NCBI RefSeq assembly: GCF_009687905.1
Contig: NZ_BLBG01000005.1
Location: 62,001-126,000, forward strand
Reading direction: 5' to 3'
DNA: 64,000 nt
DNA from: Lacticaseibacillus zhaodongensis
GTDB lineage: Bacteria > Bacillota > Bacilli > Lactobacillales > Lactobacillaceae
In this document: in pieces, positions 35,262-44,227 of the stretch
How positions within the stretch are numbered: the stretch's first letter is position 1
Layout: every line of letters begins with the position of its first letter
Position numbers and translations under genes: made by a program
The notes under the pieces: generated by a model
Database searches by the model: none
What the model was told of the DNA's origin: nothing
The model's input: only the letters and a program-made list of their open reading frames with translations

Positions 35262-35446
35262 AATTTTAAAAACAAATCTCTTGTTTTCGACTTAGCGTGA
35301 TTAGTACTATTTTGGCGTTTTGTATCCAGACTGTAAGTGAGTTTAATAACGATGTGTTTACGGTCGCAATACTAGTACATTTCAGGTGCGTAAGAAACGA
35401 CCTAGCAATTGGACGGCTAATTATTGTGTAGTTTTCGCACTAGCCG

Positions 35447-36466
35447 CTAGTAATCTAAGTGCCAACTAGTTTGCGCTGTAAATGTCTCGCCAGGTAATAG
35501 CGTGATGGCGTTTAGCGTTGAATCGGATGTTGGCGGAAATTGAGTCTCTAGGGCAACTCCAGCGTATTGACCAAGGTTTGCGGTCAGGCCAGCATGGTGG
35601 AAATGGTTACCCGTATAAACAACAATTGCTGGTGCGGTTGTTTTGAGTGTCAGGCGTTGCTGTTTGTCGCTGCTGGTTAACGTGGCAGCAATCGGATCAC
35701 CATCTAAGATGAACGGATGATTGAGCCCGTGTTGCCGCTGAATATCTGGGTTGGTACTGCTGATTGCCTGGCACAGAGGCTTACCACTGCGCAAGTCAAA
35801 TGCCGTGTTCGCTACAGACCGTAGTCCCTGATCAGGGATGCTGTTTTCGTTGAGTGGTAAGTAATTCGAAGCGGCAATAGTTAGTTCTTGGTTTAAAATA
35901 TCGCCGGTTCCATCCAGGTTGAAATAGGTGTGATTGGCGGGATTACACAACGTTTTGGCATCGGTTGTGGCATGCAGTTGGTACGTCAGAGTGTCTTGAT
36001 CGTCTAGTGTGTAAATGACGGTTAGGTGTAGATTGCCAGGATAGCCAGCAGTACCGGCTGCATCAACCAAATCGAGTACCACAGACGCTGAATGGTCGTT
36101 CGAATGCACGCGAAAACTGAAAACACGGGTGTCGAAACCCTTGGGACCACCGTGTGCATGATTAGGGCCATCGTTTAGTTCAAATTGGTGCATAGTGGTA
36201 CCATCATTCCACTTGCCAGCTCGCATTCGGCCGATAATTCTGCCAACGGTCCCGCCAAGGTAGTTCCGGCCTTTACTATAGTCAGTGGGATTTTTCAGGC
36301 TTAGAATCACACTGCGGTTTTGTGCGGATCCTGGCAAGGAGAACTTTTCCAAAGTGGCACCATAATTTAGAATGGTGGCTCGAACACTGTGCTTGTTGAC
36401 TAGTGAAATTTCGCAGTAAGCGCGGTTGTTGACATATTGATATTGAGTTACCGTAATCCTCTGCAT
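35447..36466 (-). CDS. galM: aldose 1-epimerase
   Basis: GalM converts beta- to alpha-anomers of galactose or glucose before phosphorylation. The 339-residue protein shows the family landmarks: LNYGATLEKF, NHAHGGPKGFDTRVF (His), CNPANHTYFNLDG (catalytic His) and VALETQFPPTSD (catalytic Glu). The ATG at 36466 has GGAGGAAC upstream. It follows the DUF5107 gene after a 76-base gap that contains a perfect hairpin. Confidence 0.92.
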   Translation of the reverse strand: MQRITVTQYQYVNNRAYCEISLVNKHSVRATILNYGATLEKFSLPGSAQNRSVILSLKNPTDYSKGRNYLGGTVGRIIGRMRAGKWNDGTTMHQFELNDGPNHAHGGPKGFDTRVFSFRVHSNDHSASVVLDLVDAAGTAGYPGNLHLTVIYTLDDQDTLTYQLHATTDAKTLCNPANHTYFNLDGTGDILNQELTIAASNYLPLNENSIPDQGLRSVANTAFDLRSGKPLCQAISSTNPDIQRQHGLNHPFILDGDPIAATLTSSDKQQRLTLKTTAPAIVVYTGNHFHHAGLTANLGQYAGVALETQFPPTSDSTLNAITLLPGETFTAQTSWHLDY

Positions 36467-36498
36467 TCTCTGTTCCTCCATTTTAATTTGGGACGCAC

Positions 36499-36536
36499 AA
36501 CCGCCAACATTTATGCAGCGACAAATGTTGGCGGTT
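36499..36536 (-). other. intercistronic hairpin
   Basis: AACCGCCAACATTT and its exact complement AAATGTTGGCGGTT form a 14-bp stem with a 10-base loop. No T-run follows, so it is more likely an mRNA processing or stabilising structure, or an operator, than a terminator. Confidence 0.6.
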
Positions 36537-36542
36537 ATTGTG

Positions 36543-39500
36543 TTATTGCTTCTCGTCAATCATCCGTTGGTGTCTGATTACACCTTGATTGCTATTACTT
36601 AATTCTGTGGCCTTGGCGAATGCGTCCGCGGCCTTTTGCAAATTGTTCAAACCAAGGTAGCCGAGACCAATCAAATAGTAACAATTGACTGAGTTGCGGT
36701 CCTGATAATTCTCATCGAATAGCAGGGCATCAGGCAATGAAACAGCGAAGTAGTCTTTTTGGAACTTAGTAAATAAGTGCTGCTCGCCGTAATTAATGAG
36801 TTTGTGGTAGCGGCCGGCCGCTTTTTCGGGCTGGTTAAGTCGTGCGTAGGCTAACCCTTGATAGAAGATAGTATCGGCGGGTTGATCGTTGTAGTACATC
36901 ATATCGGTAGGCTCGGCAAGGCCAACGGTAGCTTTTTGCCAATATTTTGCTGCTTGTGCCGTATCGCCCAACTCAGCATAGGCCTCTCCCATGTAATAGT
37001 TGATGATGGTGTCATTGGCAATTGGCAATTTGCCTTCGCCGAGAGAGCGCGGATAGGTTAGTGCAGTCGTTAGCTTTTTTAGGGCAGCCTTGCCATCGTG
37101 CTTCTGTAGGTCTTGCTTGGCCATTTCAACCAATGAGTATTCATACTGGGTGCTGACCTTACCCTCGCCACCTTCCCACGGGTGGAAGGTGTGCTGCATC
37201 ATTTTCGCGTAAGCATCCGCAAAATGGCCGGTTTCGTTCAGTAGGATAACTAGCTGAATGTAACTGTCATCGCGTTGTTCGACCAGATTCATGTGTGATT
37301 GCAGGAATTCTAGCCGCTTAGTGAGGGGATAATTGAACTTCTGGTAGAGTGAGTCTAACTCGAATACGAGGCGCGCGTTGGTGGAATCAAGCCGCAATGC
37401 AGTTTCGAGTTGCTGCAGGGCATCTTGTTTGCGGTCGAACTTATTGAAATAGGCAATTGCAAGGTTGCGGTGCGGCATGGCGTATTCAGGATTAAGTGCG
37501 ACTGATTTTTCCCATGCCTGGGTTGCCTGCGCATAAACGCGGCGGTCGTAAAAAAGGTTACCCAGGAAGTACGGTGCTTGACTGTCTGCCGGATTCAGCT
37601 GGGCAATGAATTGGAGGACTTGAATGTCAAACAAGTGATTAGGAAAAACAAAATCCGGAGACATTTTGGCACCGGCCTTGGCTGCGGCTAGTGCGGCCTG
37701 TTTATCGCCAAGCTGAGCGTAGCTATAAGCCAAGTAATATGCCGCCATTGGGTTTGATTCTTGGTAGCAGTTGAGGATATTGATGGCGTCTTGGTACTGG
37801 CCAGCACCAATAAACGTTTCTGTGAGCGCCAGGGTATCGTTTAACCTGTGCCCAATGAATTTGATCAAGGTATTCTTCGTGTCATCAGTGTCCACGAGCA
37901 ATGTTTGCTCATACAACAACGCAGCAGCACTGGCGTCAATTTGTAGGCTGGCGGTTAATAATGACTGCGCGGCGGCAGTGCGGTTGAGCAAGCGGAGTGC
38001 GTGGATTTTCAATGCACGAGCTTCAATGTCATTAACGTTGTGCTGCAGCGCTAGGTCAAGAAATGATAATGCATGGTGGAAATCACCGGCCCGCATTTTA
38101 ATCTTTGCCAGTGCGAGAAAACTAACTTCTTGAGTATCGGCCGACCAAGTTGCCTTATAAAGCGCATCGTAGGTCGCAGCGGATTTACCCTGCTTATCAA
38201 GGCTCAACGCTAGGTGATAGTTAACCGCACCTGACTTGGGGTTGGTATTGTGTTCATTTTGCCGGCGAAGGGCGGCGCGGAAATATTGCTCGCTTTCGCT
38301 GAACAAGCCCCGACGATATAGCAGCAAACCATAAGCGTCGTTTATCCTTTGATCAAGTGGGTCCCGCTTGAGTCCTTCGCGATAATAATCTTCGGGGCGG
38401 AAACTAGCGTGCCGGTACTGCTCAAGGTGCTGACCAGCAAAATACAGTTCGTCGTTTGTTTTGATTTTGGCTGGTGCAGGAATTGCTGTAGCAGCCTCAG
38501 GAATACGGTCAATCTGATCGGCTTCCGGCGTGTAGCTGACCAGAGTACGGCCATGCGCATCTGTAATGACGACTGTGAGTGATTGTTCCGTTCCCGAAAC
38601 GCCAGCTTTGGTAGTTGCATATGGCCGGGTGGGACTGATTGTACAAGTATCATCAATCAGCACATTATCGTTTTGAATTAGTTGCACGTGCGCATCAGTG
38701 AATTCTGCTGTGGTGTACGCCAAAATGTGAACGGAATCTCCATCTTTGGTAAAATTAACGGCGGCATCGATGGTGGCATTCTTGACTTGGCCGACCGCCT
38801 TGTAGGGCATGAAGTACTCAGTAGAGTGCTTCTCTTCATGTGGATTTAACCACGTGAAGTCAGGCTGATTATCGGTAAACGTACCGACCATCAATTCGAT
38901 GTATGGTCCATCGTTGTCAGTCAGTTGGTGATCCCAGGACTGACCAAAGTCACCATTACCCCAGGTCCACTGCTTCTTACCTGGTGAGGTGTGGTGATCC
39001 GCCACGTGTAGCAGACCCGCCCCCTTTTTGTAGTCATAGTTACCAAGGAAGTCGTAGTTGGAGTGTGCCGCCATGTAGCTTGTAGGCACGGGAACATTTT
39101 TGTAGCGCGAAATATCTACCCCAGAGGAGTAATCTACCTTGTAGTATTCGCCAGTAGCAATTGGGAATGTGGAGACGGCCCGTTTGCCATGGTCAAAGAC
39201 GGCATGAACGTCAGGCGGGAAGATAGACTGAGTGTTGTCGTTGACGGGAACGGCCGGATTTGCCCACCATAAGAAGGTTTGTGGTAAATCAGTTGGGTTG
39301 GTGAAGGTTTCATCAATCTTGAGGTAAGCCTTATCCGGAAACATGGTGAAGCCGACCAATATCCTTGTGCCGTACATCCGGTCCGTATCGCTCATCCACA
39401 GCGTTTTGGAGCCGTCATCGTGATCCTCGGAGTAGAAGTTAATGGGCAGAAATGTGTCCGGACGGTGGTGCTGCGGCCAGTTAAATTCAATCCCGCCAGA

Positions 39501-39845
39501 AATCCAAGGCCCGCTGAGGCCGACTAGGGCTGGCTTAATGACGTGGTTGTAGTAAACAAAGTCGTAGTTGTTGGTCTTGTCGAGCATGCGCTGGATGCGG
39601 CCACCTAATTCTGGTAGAAACGTTACCCGTAAGTATTGATTCTCCATGATGATGGCGTGGTATTCTTGGTCGTGTTTGACGTCAAGAACGTGTTCCGTAA
39701 CGGGGAAGGGGTAGACTTTGCCACTGCTGCCCTGGTACGCGCGATTCTCCAGAAACAGCGGATTTTTCTCGGGTGCCCCAGTACCGTATGTTGGAATAGT
39801 TAATGTTTTGTGTAGTAAGGTGACGGGTTCGTTTTTGTGCTCCAT
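36543..39845 (-). CDS. DUF5107 and TPR-repeat protein
   Basis: A 1100-residue cytoplasmic protein. The first 370 residues form a DUF5107 domain, related in fold to galactose mutarotases (LRVTFLPELGGRIQRMLDKTN, SGGIEFNWPQHHRP). The rest is mostly tetratricopeptide repeats (such as AQATQAWEKSVALNPEYAMPH and ADSQAPYFLGNLFYDRRVY). There is no signal peptide. Proteins of this type sit in carbohydrate operons, and here it is paired with galM and a divergent AraC regulator. It may act on or sense a sugar, but no activity is established. AAAGGGAG precedes the ATG. Confidence 0.8.
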   Translation of the reverse strand: MEHKNEPVTLLHKTLTIPTYGTGAPEKNPLFLENRAYQGSSGKVYPFPVTEHVLDVKHDQEYHAIIMENQYLRVTFLPELGGRIQRMLDKTNNYDFVYYNHVIKPALVGLSGPWISGGIEFNWPQHHRPDTFLPINFYSEDHDDGSKTLWMSDTDRMYGTRILVGFTMFPDKAYLKIDETFTNPTDLPQTFLWWANPAVPVNDNTQSIFPPDVHAVFDHGKRAVSTFPIATGEYYKVDYSSGVDISRYKNVPVPTSYMAAHSNYDFLGNYDYKKGAGLLHVADHHTSPGKKQWTWGNGDFGQSWDHQLTDNDGPYIELMVGTFTDNQPDFTWLNPHEEKHSTEYFMPYKAVGQVKNATIDAAVNFTKDGDSVHILAYTTAEFTDAHVQLIQNDNVLIDDTCTISPTRPYATTKAGVSGTEQSLTVVITDAHGRTLVSYTPEADQIDRIPEAATAIPAPAKIKTNDELYFAGQHLEQYRHASFRPEDYYREGLKRDPLDQRINDAYGLLLYRRGLFSESEQYFRAALRRQNEHNTNPKSGAVNYHLALSLDKQGKSAATYDALYKATWSADTQEVSFLALAKIKMRAGDFHHALSFLDLALQHNVNDIEARALKIHALRLLNRTAAAQSLLTASLQIDASAAALLYEQTLLVDTDDTKNTLIKFIGHRLNDTLALTETFIGAGQYQDAINILNCYQESNPMAAYYLAYSYAQLGDKQAALAAAKAGAKMSPDFVFPNHLFDIQVLQFIAQLNPADSQAPYFLGNLFYDRRVYAQATQAWEKSVALNPEYAMPHRNLAIAYFNKFDRKQDALQQLETALRLDSTNARLVFELDSLYQKFNYPLTKRLEFLQSHMNLVEQRDDSYIQLVILLNETGHFADAYAKMMQHTFHPWEGGEGKVSTQYEYSLVEMAKQDLQKHDGKAALKKLTTALTYPRSLGEGKLPIANDTIINYYMGEAYAELGDTAQAAKYWQKATVGLAEPTDMMYYNDQPADTIFYQGLAYARLNQPEKAAGRYHKLINYGEQHLFTKFQKDYFAVSLPDALLFDENYQDRNSVNCYYLIGLGYLGLNNLQKAADAFAKATELSNSNQGVIRHQRMIDEKQ

Positions 39846-39886
39846 GATTATGTCTCCCTTTAAGCTTTGATGGCTTAAACATACTA

Positions 39887-39901
39887 GCGAAAGCGGTTAC
39901 T
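39887..39901. promoter_or_regulatory. cre-like site in the DUF5107/AraC intergenic region
   Basis: GCGAAAGCGGTTACT matches cre with two mismatches. It lies in the spacer of a possible minus-strand promoter (TTCACA, 17 bases, TATGTT) for the DUF5107-galM operon. Confidence 0.4.
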
Positions 39902-40005
39902 GTGAATGCACGAATTTGCTAAATAAATGGATTATTGTGAACCTAATTGATGCTTAGAGGGGAGACAATGGGGTACAATAATCGTGTGTTCGGGGGTGTT
40001 AATTG

Positions 40006-40908
40006 ATGGCTAAACAGCAGGGCTTTCCTGATGAATATCTGTATGTGCTACCCGCAAGTATTATTAAAAACTTCGCCGCATCACCGGCGTTGCAGCAGTT
40101 GTACATAACCGACCTGGGCTTTTACCCTAACGCAAAGGACCACTATGTTCATCGGCAGAATGGTACCAGTGAGTGGATCTTAATTTTGTGCGTTCGCGGT
40201 CAAGGCCATGTGAAAGTTGGCAGAAAAACCGTGGACGTCGGACGGGGTTCACTAGTATTGCTACCACCTAATCAGGAGCATACATACTGGGCATCAACGA
40301 TGAACCCGTGGGACATTTTTTGGGTGCATTTTACGGGCACAAATGTTACTGATTATTTGCCACAAACAGTTGCCGATAATCCAAACCTGTTCATCCAGAC
40401 ACACATTAAACCGCGGGACACTGATTTGTTGATGACGCAGTTTAAACAAATGATGGACGCACTCACAAAGGGCTTTGCGTACAATGCCATCTTTTTTGCA
40501 TCACAAACACTGGGGGCAATGTTGGCTTATATTTGGATGCAGACGCAGGACGATAGTGATGCGGTACTTGTTGGTAATCCGTATATCAATCAAGCGGTTC
40601 AGTATATTTATGACCATCTAGACGACAAAGTTTCGCTCAGCGGCGTGTCGCGACAATTAGGAGTGTCGGCCAGCTATCTGAGCAGAATCTTTCGGGATAC
40701 GGTCGGCGTTAGCGTTAATCAGTTTATTGTTGATGTGAAGCTGCGGCAAACGGTTCATTATTTGCTCGATACAACGATATCGATTAGGCAAATTGCGAGT
40801 GGCGTAGGGTTCACGGACCAATATTATTTTTCTCGCGTGTTTAAAAAGAACATGGGGATGTCACCGTTAGAGTACCGTAAGCACGGAGCAGCAATTACAA
40901 CTAAATAA
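40006..40908 (+). CDS. AraC-family transcriptional regulator
   Basis: A 300-residue protein with an N-terminal cupin sensor (GQGHVKVGRKTVDVGRGSLVLLPPNQEHTYWAS) and a C-terminal double helix-turn-helix (VSRQLGVSASYLSRIFRDTVG, then IRQIASGVGFTDQYYFSRVFKKNMGMSPLEYRK). It is divergent from the DUF5107-galM operon with a 160-base gap and probably activates it in response to a sugar. GGGGGTG precedes the start; a TTG three bases earlier is possible. Confidence 0.9.
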   Translation: MAKQQGFPDEYLYVLPASIIKNFAASPALQQLYITDLGFYPNAKDHYVHRQNGTSEWILILCVRGQGHVKVGRKTVDVGRGSLVLLPPNQEHTYWASTMNPWDIFWVHFTGTNVTDYLPQTVADNPNLFIQTHIKPRDTDLLMTQFKQMMDALTKGFAYNAIFFASQTLGAMLAYIWMQTQDDSDAVLVGNPYINQAVQYIYDHLDDKVSLSGVSRQLGVSASYLSRIFRDTVGVSVNQFIVDVKLRQTVHYLLDTTISIRQIASGVGFTDQYYFSRVFKKNMGMSPLEYRKHGAAITTK

Positions 40909-41342
40909 GCAGTCGCGTCTGCTAGGTGCTTCTTGTGGTCGTGGCTTAATAGATGCTTTCCATCTTATGGTATGCTATTAGAGTATGCACACGTTAATCA
41001 TAATTGGCTGAAAACATTTAACATGCATCTATCTTGATTCATAAAACGCTTTTTTACTAATTGCTTGGTGCCTTATTTCATTGTCAAACTGTAAGGCATA
41101 GTGGTAAACGATAATTAGCTCTGAAACGTCTTTTGAAACGGGCAGTTATTTGTTTGTAATCAGATTTGTTTTTTGTGATTTTGGCGTGGACTTAATCCTT
41201 GTCAAGTCACCATAATGATGTCGATTTTTTGAACGCCAGCCCGCTTATTAACAGCGTAAGTTGCTAACAACCGTTTTTTTATCAGCCAAGTTGTAGCTAA
41301 TCACTAGTTGTTGAAAACCACTCGTTCTCATTTTTTTCATCA
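40909..41342. other. AT-rich gene-less region upstream of the lac operon
   Basis: About 430 bases with no coding frame. Another cre-core-like AAAACGCTTTTTT lies near 41042-41054. Otherwise nothing distinct. Confidence 0.35.
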
Positions 41343-41379
41343 AAAAAAGCGTTTACAAATATTTTGTTCGTGCTAAACT
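41343..41379 (+). promoter_or_regulatory. lac operon promoter with overlapping cre-like site
   Basis: TTTACA (41352-41357), 16-base spacer, TGCTAAACT extended -10 (box at 41374-41379). The cre-like AAAAAAGCGTTTACA (41343-41357, two mismatches) covers the -35, which fits CcpA repression. Confidence 0.6.
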
Positions 41380-41405
41380 GAAGTTGTCGATGGGATATCG
41401 ATTGT

Positions 41406-41434
41406 GGATTGTGACTATTAAATTAGGCAAGACC
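41406..41434 (+). promoter_or_regulatory. RAT antiterminator site of the lac leader
   Basis: The 29-base segment opens GGATTGTGACT and closes AGGCAAGACC, the pattern of ribonucleic antiterminator targets of BglG/LicT/LacT proteins. It sits immediately before the leader terminator and shares bases with its stem. Confidence 0.8.
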
Positions 41435-41479
41435 GCAAATTACCCATGCCTTTAGTGGCAGGTGGTTTGTGGCCTTTTT
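41424..41479 (+). terminator. lac leader terminator
   Basis: GGCAAGACC...GCAAATTACCCATGCC pairs imperfectly with GGCAGGTGGTTTGTGGCC, followed by TTTTT (41475-41479). The overlap with the RAT site makes the two structures mutually exclusive. Confidence 0.75.
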
Positions 41480-41500
41480 CTGTGCTCGGAGGTGATTTCC

Positions 41501-42361
41501 ATGTTGAGAATTGCTCAGGTCTTTAATAACAACGTTGCACTAGTTAATCTAGATAACAAGCGCCAAGCCGTTGCGAAAGGCAAGGGCATTGCATTTAAGA
41601 AAACGCGTGGAGATTACATCAAGGCGAACAGGGTTGAAAAGCTTTTCACCTTGGAAACTGAAACGTCACGCCAGAATTTGTACTTCCTACTGAAGGATAT
41701 TCCAATCGATGTGGTGACGACCACGTATGAAATTATTGATGTTGCGCAGCAAAAGTATCATGTCAAAACTTTAGATTATGTCTACATCACGCTCAGTGAT
41801 CACATTTTCAGTGCCGTTAAGCGTTTGGAAGATGGTTCCTACCTTGAAAGTTTGGTCCCGGATTTGCACAAGCAGTACCAAACGGAATACGCTGCGGCGT
41901 ATGAAGCACTAGCAATTATTAATAATAACCTTGGGGTTAATTTTCCAAGGTCCGAAGCTAAAAATCTAGCGCTCCACTTTATTAATGCCATTGGGCAAAG
42001 TGATGAAGAACAGCGTTTTGATCAAACCTCTGAGGCAACTGTTAGCGAGATTGTTCAGGATGTTTTATCAAAACACGGAATCTTACGGTCAACAAGTAAT
42101 GACAATTATTACGACAGGTTCATGATCCATTTACAGTACTTAGTTGATAGGATTAAACATTCTGATCATTCCGGTACTGTGATTTTACCGAAAGTGATAT
42201 CCGAACTCGAAAATAGTTATCCAAAATCATATGTCATTGCTTCGGAAATTTTTAACGAAATCAAGAAAAAGATTTATCCAGAAATAAGTGAGGATGAACG
42301 TCTCTACTTTGTCATTCATATTCAGCGGTTAATTGCTGAAACACCAATGACAGAAGTGTGA
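41501..42361 (+). CDS. lacT: LacT transcriptional antiterminator, BglG family
   Basis: LacT binds the RAT RNA in the leader and prevents termination when lactose is available. The 286-residue protein has the RNA-binding CAT domain (MLRIAQVFNNNVALV, about 1-55) and two PRD domains whose histidines are phosphorylated by the PTS (HKQYQTEYAAAYEAL...LALHFINA; MIHLQYLVDRI...YFVIHIQRL). GGAGGTG precedes the ATG at 41501. It is first in lacTEGF, the order known from Lactobacillus casei. Confidence 0.92.
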   Translation: MLRIAQVFNNNVALVNLDNKRQAVAKGKGIAFKKTRGDYIKANRVEKLFTLETETSRQNLYFLLKDIPIDVVTTTYEIIDVAQQKYHVKTLDYVYITLSDHIFSAVKRLEDGSYLESLVPDLHKQYQTEYAAAYEALAIINNNLGVNFPRSEAKNLALHFINAIGQSDEEQRFDQTSEATVSEIVQDVLSKHGILRSTSNDNYYDRFMIHLQYLVDRIKHSDHSGTVILPKVISELENSYPKSYVIASEIFNEIKKKIYPEISEDERLYFVIHIQRLIAETPMTEV

Positions 42362-42442
42362 GCAAGATACCTCACTATGAGTGACGAGGGCAGGACGTTC
42401 AGCGCAGCTGAGTGTCGGCCCCATCAATAGGAGGATTAAGTC

Positions 42443-44206
42443 ATGAACAAAGCGTTTGAAAAAGTAAAGCCGGCGTTCCAAGCTTTCGCTGCGAACAAGT
42501 ACGTGTCGGCGGTGCGTGATGGGTTTATCGCATGTATGCCAATTATCATTTTCTCCAGTATTTTCATGATGATTGCTTATGTACCAAATGCCTGGGGCTT
42601 TCACTGGCCAGATGCCGTAACAAACACCCTGCTAATTGGGTACAACTACTCAATGGGTTTGCTGGCACTGTTTGTCGCTGGGACCACTGCGAAGAGTCTC
42701 ACGGATAGTGAGAACGTAAACCTACCGAAAACTAATCAGATTAACCCAATCGCGGTAATTATCGCCGCGGAGATTACGTTTATTATTCTGTCCATCATGC
42801 CTCTTAAGACAGGTGTTGATCTTACTTACCTTGGTTCTCAAGGCTTGGTATGTGCTTACATCGTTGGACTGATTGTTCCAATGATTTACAATTTCTTCAT
42901 TAAGAACAACATTACCGTTAAGCTGCCTCCACAGGTTCCAGGCAACATTGCTCAATCATTTAAAGATTTAATTCCACTGGGCGCTTCCGTAACAATTTTC
43001 TGGTTGTTTGGTGTTCTCTTCAAGATGGCAACTGGTACCGTTCTTCCGCGTTGGATCATTCAAGTTCTTTCACCAGTATTTACTGCCAGTGATTCATACA
43101 TTGGTCTGTGTATTATTGCCGGTGCGATGGCGTTCTTCTGGTTCTTGGGGGTCCAAGGCCCTTCAATCGTTTCCCCAGCCGTTATGCCAATCATGATTGC
43201 TAACACGGCTGCTAACTTGGCCCAGTACCAAGCTGGTGTCCATGTATCCCATGTGTTTGCTCAGAACGCTATGGACTACATTATGAACTTTGGTGGGACT
43301 GGATCCACGTTTATCATTGCATATGTTTTGATTTTCGCAGCAAAATCAGCCCAACTTAAAGCAATTGGTAAAGCTGCGGTTATTCCTGCAACGTTCTCAG
43401 TTAATGAGCCAGTATTATTTGGTGTTCCACTCATTATGAACCCTATCTTCTTCATTCCGTTCATCATTACACCAATGGTTAACATTTCCTTGTTCAAGTT
43501 CTTTGTCACTACATTAGGTATGAACAGTATCATGTACTACCTGCCATGGACGATTCCAGCACCAATTGGTATTATCGCCGCTACGGGGTTCGCACCACTT
43601 TCATTCTTACTGGTGCCATTGCTTCTTGCAGTTGACGTAGTAATCTTCTGGCCATTCTTCCGTCAGTACGACAAGCAGTTGGTTGCTGAGGAACAGGCCA
43701 AAGCTGCTGAAGTAGCTGCTCAAAACGCTGCAGGTTCTATTCCTGCAGGTGCTGGTGTTGCAGCAGTTCCCGCTGGCGCTACAACTGAATCCGCAGTTGC
43801 CGTTGCTGAATCTGCTCCAAGTACTGTTACTAATACCGGTTCTACTGCAGCGGTCACGAATAAGACGCTCAAGGGCGAGCAATACTTTAAGGACAATGAA
43901 GTCAATGTATTGGTTCTTTGTGCCGGTGGTGGTACAAGTGGTATCCTCGCTAACGCACTGAATAAGTTGTCCAAAGAGCGGGAATTAAAGCTTTCTGCGA
44001 CTGCTCGTGCCTATGGTCAAGATATGGATCTGATCCAAGATATGGATATGGTTATTCTTGCCCCACAAATGGATAGTATGAAAGGCAATCTGCAAAAGAT
44101 TACCGATAAGTATGGAGTGAAGCTTGTAACCACGACTGGTCGTCAGTACATTGCTTTAACAAACGATGGCGACATGGCACTCGATTTTGTTGAGAGCAAC
44201 CTGTAA
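42443..44206 (+). CDS. lacE: lactose-specific PTS IICB
   Basis: LacE imports lactose and phosphorylates it at the galactose 6-position. The 587 residues comprise a IIC membrane domain of the Lac/Cel class (AVRDGFIACMPIIIFSSIF at the start, FSVNEPVLFGVPLIMNP as the substrate-site loop), an Ala/Thr-rich linker at about 420-475, and a IIB domain whose phosphocysteine is in VLVLCAGGGTSG. AGGAGG precedes the ATG. Cellobiose IICB is the main alternative, but neighbours lacG and lacF argue for lactose. Confidence 0.92.
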   Translation: MNKAFEKVKPAFQAFAANKYVSAVRDGFIACMPIIIFSSIFMMIAYVPNAWGFHWPDAVTNTLLIGYNYSMGLLALFVAGTTAKSLTDSENVNLPKTNQINPIAVIIAAEITFIILSIMPLKTGVDLTYLGSQGLVCAYIVGLIVPMIYNFFIKNNITVKLPPQVPGNIAQSFKDLIPLGASVTIFWLFGVLFKMATGTVLPRWIIQVLSPVFTASDSYIGLCIIAGAMAFFWFLGVQGPSIVSPAVMPIMIANTAANLAQYQAGVHVSHVFAQNAMDYIMNFGGTGSTFIIAYVLIFAAKSAQLKAIGKAAVIPATFSVNEPVLFGVPLIMNPIFFIPFIITPMVNISLFKFFVTTLGMNSIMYYLPWTIPAPIGIIAATGFAPLSFLLVPLLLAVDVVIFWPFFRQYDKQLVAEEQAKAAEVAAQNAAGSIPAGAGVAAVPAGATTESAVAVAESAPSTVTNTGSTAAVTNKTLKGEQYFKDNEVNVLVLCAGGGTSGILANALNKLSKERELKLSATARAYGQDMDLIQDMDMVILAPQMDSMKGNLQKITDKYGVKLVTTTGRQYIALTNDGDMALDFVESNL

Positions 44207-44227
44207 CCTGAGTGAGGAGGAATATTT

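Larger units (their letters stand above)
34805..35446. other. 640-base gene-less region between galM and the IIC gene
   Basis: Contains the leader hairpin, a cre-like site and a candidate promoter listed separately. The remainder (34930-35100) shows no coding frame or clear repeat. Confidence 0.4.
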
